A DNA stretch of 10,527 nucleotides from the NCBI GenBank assembly GCA_031268125.1, contig JAIRXT010000273.1:1-10527 (forward strand). The letters run 5' to 3'. Origin of the DNA: Treponema sp. GTDB lineage: Bacteria; Spirochaetota; Spirochaetia; Treponematales; Breznakiellaceae. Under the pieces are notes generated by a model. The model had not been told where the DNA came from. It made no database searches and worked only from the letters and a program-made list of their open reading frames with translations. This document shows positions 6,818-10,527 of this stretch, in pieces (position 1 is the first letter of the stretch; each line of letters begins with the position of its first letter). The position numbers were made by a program, and so were the translations under genes.

Positions 6818-6823
6818 AATATA
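6818..6823 (-). promoter_or_regulatory. possible -10 box of the glycosidase gene
   Basis: On the minus strand TATATT lies at 6823-6818, preceded by TTTTTG and followed by an AT-rich stretch, which would start transcription near 6811 and leave a leader of roughly 70 bases before the ATG at 6743. No convincing -35 box is seen at 17-18 bases. This is the best candidate in the divergent control region for the minus-strand gene, but it is weak. Confidence 0.25.
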
Positions 6824-6850
6824 CAAAAAGGCCACTTTTACTAAATCTTG

Positions 6851-6859
6851 TGGTACAAT
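6851..6859 (+). promoter_or_regulatory. extended -10 promoter of the sugar ABC operon
   Basis: TGGTACAAT fits the extended -10 form TGnTATAAT with one mismatch. The predicted start is near 6866, leaving about 75 bases of leader before the ATG at 6942. The -35 region is poor. This promoter lies in the 198-base gap shared with the divergent glycosidase gene, so co-regulation of the two is plausible. Confidence 0.5.
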
Positions 6860-6873
6860 AAGGAACTTATTTG

Positions 6874-6890
6874 AAAATCCGGCCGGTTTT
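6874..6890. promoter_or_regulatory. near-palindrome in leader of ABC operon, candidate operator
   Basis: AAAATCCGG (6874-6882) faces CCGGTTTT (6883-6890), a palindrome broken only by one extra T at 6878. It starts about ten bases downstream of the predicted transcription start, where a repressor would block elongation or initiation. A LacI- or other sugar-type repressor would be a natural partner, but no regulator gene is in the window. Confidence 0.33.
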
Positions 6891-6941
6891 GAAAGCGGAA
6901 CTGTGAAAAAATGCCGGCAGATTATTCCGGAGGAGAACACC

Positions 6942-7865
6942 ATGAAACGGGGAAAAGTTATTCAGGACAATCTTTCGTCCTATGCCTTTCTTGCCCCCTG
7001 GCTGATCGGATTTTTTGTCCTTACTTTTTATCCCATGCTCTATTCCCTCTATCTGTCGTTTACCAGGTATAATATACTGGAGCCCCCCAGGTGGATTGGG
7101 ATACGGAATTTTTTTATCATGTTCGCCGGCAACGCGGAATTTCCCCGGGACGAACGTTTTCTTAATTCGCTGTTTGTTACCTTCCGGTTCGTCTTCATCG
7201 GCGTTCCCCTTAAACTGGTATTCGCCCTTGCGGTAGCCATGCTGATGAATCAGAAACTTACCCTTATCCCGGTCTACCGGACCATTTATTACATACCTAC
7301 CCTTCTGGGCGGTTCCGTGGCAATAGCGGTACTGTGGCGCAGGCTCTTCGCCGGGGACGGCGCCGTCAACGCCATCATCAGACAGGTAACAAACGGCGCC
7401 GCAAACCCGCCGTCGTGGATCTCGAATCCCAGTTTTTCCCTTTACACATTGATACTTCTGGCGGTATGGCAGTTTGGTTCGCCCATGATTATTTTTCTTG
7501 CGGGCCTTAAACAGATACCCCACGAATACTACGAAGCCGCCAGCGTTGACGGCGCGGGAAAAACCAGACAGTTTGTTTTTATAACCCTGCCCTGCCTTTC
7601 GCCCATTATTTTCTTTAACCTGGTAATGCAGATGATCAGCGCCTTCCAGTCCTTTACCCAGGCGTACATCGTCTCCGGCGGCAACGGCGGCCCCGTGGAT
7701 TCCACCATGTTCTACAGCCTCTACCTTTATTTGCAGGGCTTTGCCTGGGCGGAAATGGGCTATGCCGCCGCAATGGCCTGGGTACTCCTTATCATCATTG
7801 CGGCGCTGACAATTCTGACCTTCCGGGGTTCAAATTCCATGGTTACATACGGGAGCGGCGAATGA
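6942..7865 (+). CDS. ABC sugar transporter permease, MalF/UgpA type
   Basis: First inner-membrane permease of a carbohydrate (CUT1) importer, 307 residues with about six membrane segments (near 14-38, 80-102, 108-130, 163-187, 211-235, 268-293). The cytoplasmic EAA loop that docks the ATPase reads EYYEAASVDGAGKTRQF, with EAA at 198-200, G204 and LP at 216-217. The N-terminal SYAFLAPWLIGFFVLTFYP is typical of the MalF/UgpA group. The ATG at 6942 has a strong GGAGGAG (6929-6935) six bases upstream; a GTG at 6903 in the same frame would add 13 residues but lacks such a site. It overlaps the next permease by four bases (ATGA). No ATP-binding subunit lies nearby, which is common when one ATPase serves several importers. 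Confidence 0.95.
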   Translation: MKRGKVIQDNLSSYAFLAPWLIGFFVLTFYPMLYSLYLSFTRYNILEPPRWIGIRNFFIMFAGNAEFPRDERFLNSLFVTFRFVFIGVPLKLVFALAVAMLMNQKLTLIPVYRTIYYIPTLLGGSVAIAVLWRRLFAGDGAVNAIIRQVTNGAANPPSWISNPSFSLYTLILLAVWQFGSPMIIFLAGLKQIPHEYYEAASVDGAGKTRQFVFITLPCLSPIIFFNLVMQMISAFQSFTQAYIVSGGNGGPVDSTMFYSLYLYLQGFAWAEMGYAAAMAWVLLIIIAALTILTFRGSNSMVTYGSGE

Positions 7866-8716
7866 AACGGCGAAATTCTGTCACAAACCTGGTAAAATCC
7901 GGCGCTTCAAACCTGTTTATCATTGCCCTGGGTTTTGCGATGCTGTACCCCGTCATCTGGCTTATCATGGCGTCCTTTAAGGAAGGATCGCAGATATTCA
8001 GCGATCCCAGCCTTTTGCCCAAAACATGGACCCTGCAAAATTATATCAACGGCTGGAAGGGCATCAGCATTGTTCCGTTTAGTACGTTCTTTGCCAATTC
8101 GTTTATTATCTGCATCCTCTGCGTCATAGCCAACGCCGTGTTCTGTTCCCTTACCGCCTATGCCTTTGCCCGCCTGCAATTCAAGGGGAAAAAAATCTGG
8201 TTCGCCGTGATGATGCTCACCCTGATGCTCCCCGGTCATGTTACTACCATCCCGCGGTACATCATTTTCCACTCCTTCGGCTGGGTCAACACGTTCCTGC
8301 CCTTTATCGTGCCCAAACTTTTTGCCACCGACGCGTTCTTCGTGTTTCTGCTGGTACAGTTTATCCGCAGCCTGCCGAAGGACATGGACGAATCCGCCCG
8401 CATTGACGGATGCGGAAAATTGGGTATCTATCTGCGAATCATTATGCCGTTAAGCGTGCCGGCTGTCATAACCACCGTGCTTTTTACATTCCTGTGGACC
8501 TGGGACGATTTTTTTAACCAGATGCTGTACCTTAATTCACCGGAAAAATACACGGTTCCTATGGGCCTGCGTCTTTTCCTGGACAATTCCGGCGTGTCGT
8601 CATGGGGTTCTATGTTCGCCATGTCAACACTATCGCTGCTTCCCTGCTTCGTACTTTTCTTTTCACTGCAAAAGTACTTTGTCCAGGGAGTTGCCACCAC
8701 GGGTATCAAAGGGTAG
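7862..8716 (+). CDS. ABC sugar transporter permease, MalG/UgpE type
   Basis: Second permease of the CUT1 sugar importer, 284 residues, expected to pair with the preceding gene product as a heterodimer. About six membrane segments are visible (near 17-38, 75-101, 112-130, 140-168, 198-217, 248-272). The EAA loop reads MDESARIDGCGKLGIYLRIIMPL, with ESA at 177-179, G183 and P197. The C-terminus YFVQGVATTGIKG is the usual ending of MalG/AraQ-type permeases. The start codon overlaps the previous stop as ATGA, implying translational coupling and matched amounts of both permeases. Confidence 0.95.
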   Translation: MKRRNSVTNLVKSGASNLFIIALGFAMLYPVIWLIMASFKEGSQIFSDPSLLPKTWTLQNYINGWKGISIVPFSTFFANSFIICILCVIANAVFCSLTAYAFARLQFKGKKIWFAVMMLTLMLPGHVTTIPRYIIFHSFGWVNTFLPFIVPKLFATDAFFVFLLVQFIRSLPKDMDESARIDGCGKLGIYLRIIMPLSVPAVITTVLFTFLWTWDDFFNQMLYLNSPEKYTVPMGLRLFLDNSGVSSWGSMFAMSTLSLLPCFVLFFSLQKYFVQGVATTGIKG

Positions 8717-8725
8717 TTTACCCTT
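8709..8725 (+). other. hairpin over the second permease stop codon
   Basis: AAGGGTA (8709-8715) and TACCCTT (8719-8725) form a perfect 7-bp stem with a 3-base loop, overlapping the TAG stop at 8714-8716 and ending 11 bases before the Shine-Dalgarno of the binding-protein gene. There is no long T-run after it. It may protect the downstream mRNA from exonuclease or partly end transcription, helping to set binding-protein level apart from permease level. Confidence 0.4.
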
Positions 8726-8746
8726 AATAATATTTTGGAGGTACAC

Positions 8747-10042
8747 ATGAAAAAAATCTCGTTGGCTTTAATCACGTTTCTGGCGGCGGGCGCAATGCTC
8801 TTCGCCGGCGGGGGGCAGTCCAGGTCCCGTAGTTCCGCTGCCGCCGCCGGTCCCGCGGCGATACGCTGGTCCTTCTGGGGCGGTGAAAGCCGTATCAAAA
8901 ACACCCAGTTAGTTATCGACAAATTTACCGAAGACACGGGCATCATCGTTGCGGCCGAACCGGCGCCGGGAACCGGTGAACATTTCAGCAAATTCAAGAC
9001 GCAGTTTGTCGGCGGCAATGCCGCGGACATTATCCAGTTGGGGGGCGATTTTTCCAACCTGCAGGTTGACGATGTTGGGACGGTCCTCCTTCCGCTGGAT
9101 GATTTTGTACAGCGGGGCATCATCGATCTTTCCAAGGTAGACGCCGCGGCCATCGCCGGGGGCACCGTGAACGGACACCTCTACGCCCTGCCCCTGGCGG
9201 CCAATATGCCCAGCATCGTTTACAACAGGGCCCTGCTCGAAAGGACCGGCGCACCGCTGCCCAAGGTTTCCATGACCTGGGACGAATTCCACACCTGGCT
9301 TGCGGCGGTTAAGGCAAAGCTCCCCGCCGGCGTCTATCCCTTTGCCGACAACAGCGCCAATTCCGACCAATCGTATTTCTTCGGCTATTGGAGCCGCGAT
9401 AACGGAACAACCCAGTGGGACGGAGCAAAATCCCTTCTCACCGCGGCGGACGCCCGGAACTACATGGACATGTGGGGAGCCCTGCGCAGCGAAGGACTTA
9501 TCCCGCCCGCGGAAATGGCCGCCGATTATGACGAATTGAACGAATCCACTTCGTCGCTTATCGCCGGGAAGGTAGCCGCCTGCGTCCTCTGGTCAAACAT
9601 GCTGGTCAATTACCAGCGGGCAATCCCCGACACCCTCGATCTGGTTGAGCTTCCCAATGCGGCGCAAAGCAATGCCCTGTGGGGTCAAATGAGCCAGATG
9701 ATGGGCGTCAACAAAAATTCCAAAAATGCCGAAGCGGCGGCCCGGTTTATCAACTACCGGGTAAACGATCCCGGCGTATGGAAAACGATGGGCGCCGATC
9801 CCGGAACCCCCGTAAATTCCGACTGCCGTACCGCCGTTCCCAGCGATCCGGTAACCGACAGGATCAACGCATACCTTGATGTGGCCGGCCAGCACGCAAC
9901 CGCCAGGGACCCCAACATCCCCGGTGACTCCCAGTGGGGCCAGGGCCTTTACCTGATAATTCAAAACGTGGCCTACGGACGAATCACCAGCGCCCAGGGC
10001 GGGCAGCAGGTAGTGGAACTTATCGCAAGACTTACCCGTTAA
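8747..10042 (+). CDS. periplasmic sugar-binding protein of ABC importer
   Basis: Extracytoplasmic solute-binding protein, family 1 (MalE/UgpB-like), 431 residues, that delivers a carbohydrate to the two permeases upstream. A signal peptide covers residues 1-20 (KK, a hydrophobic core, then AGAMLFA); the likely cleavage is A20/G21. No lipobox cysteine is present, so the protein should be free in the periplasm. A low-complexity Ser/Ala/Gly linker (21-37) leads to the binding fold starting IRWSFWGG. YALPLAANMPSIVYNRALLERTG (146-168) is the hinge segment typical of the family. The ATG at 8747 is preceded by TGGAGGT (8736-8742); a TTG at 8735 lies inside the ribosome binding site region and is not used. 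Placing it after the permeases is less common than first. The ligand cannot be inferred from the sequence. Confidence 0.94.
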   Translation: MKKISLALITFLAAGAMLFAGGGQSRSRSSAAAAGPAAIRWSFWGGESRIKNTQLVIDKFTEDTGIIVAAEPAPGTGEHFSKFKTQFVGGNAADIIQLGGDFSNLQVDDVGTVLLPLDDFVQRGIIDLSKVDAAAIAGGTVNGHLYALPLAANMPSIVYNRALLERTGAPLPKVSMTWDEFHTWLAAVKAKLPAGVYPFADNSANSDQSYFFGYWSRDNGTTQWDGAKSLLTAADARNYMDMWGALRSEGLIPPAEMAADYDELNESTSSLIAGKVAACVLWSNMLVNYQRAIPDTLDLVELPNAAQSNALWGQMSQMMGVNKNSKNAEAAARFINYRVNDPGVWKTMGADPGTPVNSDCRTAVPSDPVTDRINAYLDVAGQHATARDPNIPGDSQWGQGLYLIIQNVAYGRITSAQGGQQVVELIARLTR

Positions 10043-10052
10043 ACACCGGGAC

Positions 10053-10079
10053 CCGGCGGGCCTTGAACAAGCCCGCCGG
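10053..10079 (+). other. 9-bp all-GC hairpin between binding protein and isomerase genes
   Basis: CCGGCGGGC (10053-10061) and GCCCGCCGG (10071-10079) pair perfectly around a 9-base loop. The stem is entirely G-C and should be very stable. No T-run follows, so it is not a classical terminator. It lies ten bases after the binding-protein stop and six before the GGGAG of the next gene. It may stabilise the abundant upstream message or reduce read-through into the isomerase. Confidence 0.5.
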
Positions 10080-10096
10080 ACTGCGGGAGCTGCATC

Positions 10097-10527
10097 ATGC
10101 GGGACATCGTACTAGGCTGCGACGAAGCGGGAATCAGACTAAAAAACATCCTGAAAGGACTTCTGGAAGCCCTGGGCGCCGGGGTGGAAGACCTGGGGGT
10201 GGAGCATGCCGAAGACAAGACTGCCTACGCGGTAATAGCGGCGGGGGTCTGCGGGCGGATCATCGAATCCGGTTACCGCAGACGCGGGGTCCTGGTCTGC
10301 GGCACAGGCATTGGCATGTGCATGTCGGCGAATAAATTCAGGGGCATCAGGGCGGCGGTATGCCACGATATTTTTTCCGCCCGCCGCTCCATCCTCAGCA
10401 ACGACGGGAACGTAGCCTGCTTTGGGGAACGGGTGATTGGGGCCGAACTTGCCAAGGCAATCCTGGCGGAATGGATAACCCTGGAATTCAAAGACGGCCC
10501 CTCCACCGCCAAGGTAGCGGAGATTAC
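10097..10527 (+). CDS. RpiB/LacA/LacB-family sugar isomerase, C-terminally cut by window end
   Basis: The first 143 residues of a protein of the RpiB/LacAB family, which interconvert aldose and ketose phosphates in the cytoplasm; typical members are about 145-170 residues, so little is missing. Marks are GCDEAGIRLK (7-16), VCGTGIGMCMSANKFRGIRAA (67-87) with C68 in the position of the catalytic cysteine of E. coli RpiB, and FGERVIGAELAK (109-120). Departures from a ribose-5-phosphate isomerase are E10 where most RpiB have His, S101 where the ring-opening His is expected (SND rather than HND), and P135/K139 where two phosphate-binding Arg are expected. A tetrulose- or other sugar-phosphate isomerase is therefore more likely. 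The ATG has GGGAG at 10085-10089. No stop codon occurs before the window ends. It follows the binding-protein gene by 54 bases and probably belongs to the same operon. Confidence 0.85.
   Translation, partial: MRDIVLGCDEAGIRLKNILKGLLEALGAGVEDLGVEHAEDKTAYAVIAAGVCGRIIESGYRRRGVLVCGTGIGMCMSANKFRGIRAAVCHDIFSARRSILSNDGNVACFGERVIGAELAKAILAEWITLEFKDGPSTAKVAEI

Noticed and set aside
8747..8836. Lipoprotein reading of the sugar-binding protein
   Set aside because: No cysteine follows the signal peptide; the sequence after the hydrophobic core is LFAGGGQ, which fits ordinary signal peptidase cleavage instead.
1..10527. CRISPR arrays, tRNA or rRNA genes, insertion sequences and toxin-antitoxin genes
   Set aside because: Reading both strands revealed no regularly spaced repeats, cloverleaf-like sequences, transposase motifs or paired small genes; nearly all sequence is accounted for by ordinary genes.

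Overview
The window looks like chromosomal DNA of a spirochaete, most likely a Treponema-type organism of moderate to high GC such as the termite-gut treponemes. The hints are the sugar-binding protein whose signal peptide ends LFA-GGGQ without a lipobox cysteine (a style I associate with Treponema), an ABC sugar importer with no ATPase gene beside it, and GC-rich genes separated by very AT-rich control regions. This placement is an inference from style and was not tested by a search. No rRNA, tRNA, CRISPR array, insertion sequence or phage gene was seen.

Left part (1-1197): a sigma-70-family sigma factor lies on the minus strand, with AT-rich inverted repeats beyond its stop. Upstream of its start is a 17-base exact match to the sigma-54 (RpoN) -24/-12 consensus, 32 bases of predicted leader ahead of a good ribosome binding site. 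This predicts an RpoN-to-RpoS-like sigma cascade of the type known from Borrelia. The same 226-base AT-rich gap carries inverted and direct repeats at the distances where sigma-54 activators bind, and a promoter for the divergent gene.

Middle (1198-5038, plus strand): four tightly packed genes. They are a small protein that may be a degenerate GIY-YIG fold, a YciO-type YrdC/Sua5 protein, a two-HKD cardiolipin synthase, and N-acetylglucosamine-6-phosphate deacetylase (nagA). The first gene and nagA both lack a Shine-Dalgarno sequence and have a -10 element ending six bases before the start codon, so both may be made as leaderless mRNAs.

Right part (5076-10527): a sugar-use locus. A cytoplasmic six-hairpin glycoside hydrolase of the GH63/MGH1 type lies on the minus strand, facing nagA across a GC-rich hairpin. 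It diverges from an operon of two sugar permeases (ATGA overlap), a periplasmic sugar-binding protein and an RpiB/LacA/LacB-family isomerase that runs off the window end. Short hairpins flank the binding-protein gene. The likely logic is uptake of an oligosaccharide by the importer, cleavage inside the cell by the hydrolase, and further processing by the isomerase. The ATPase must be encoded elsewhere. The sugar itself cannot be read from the sequence.
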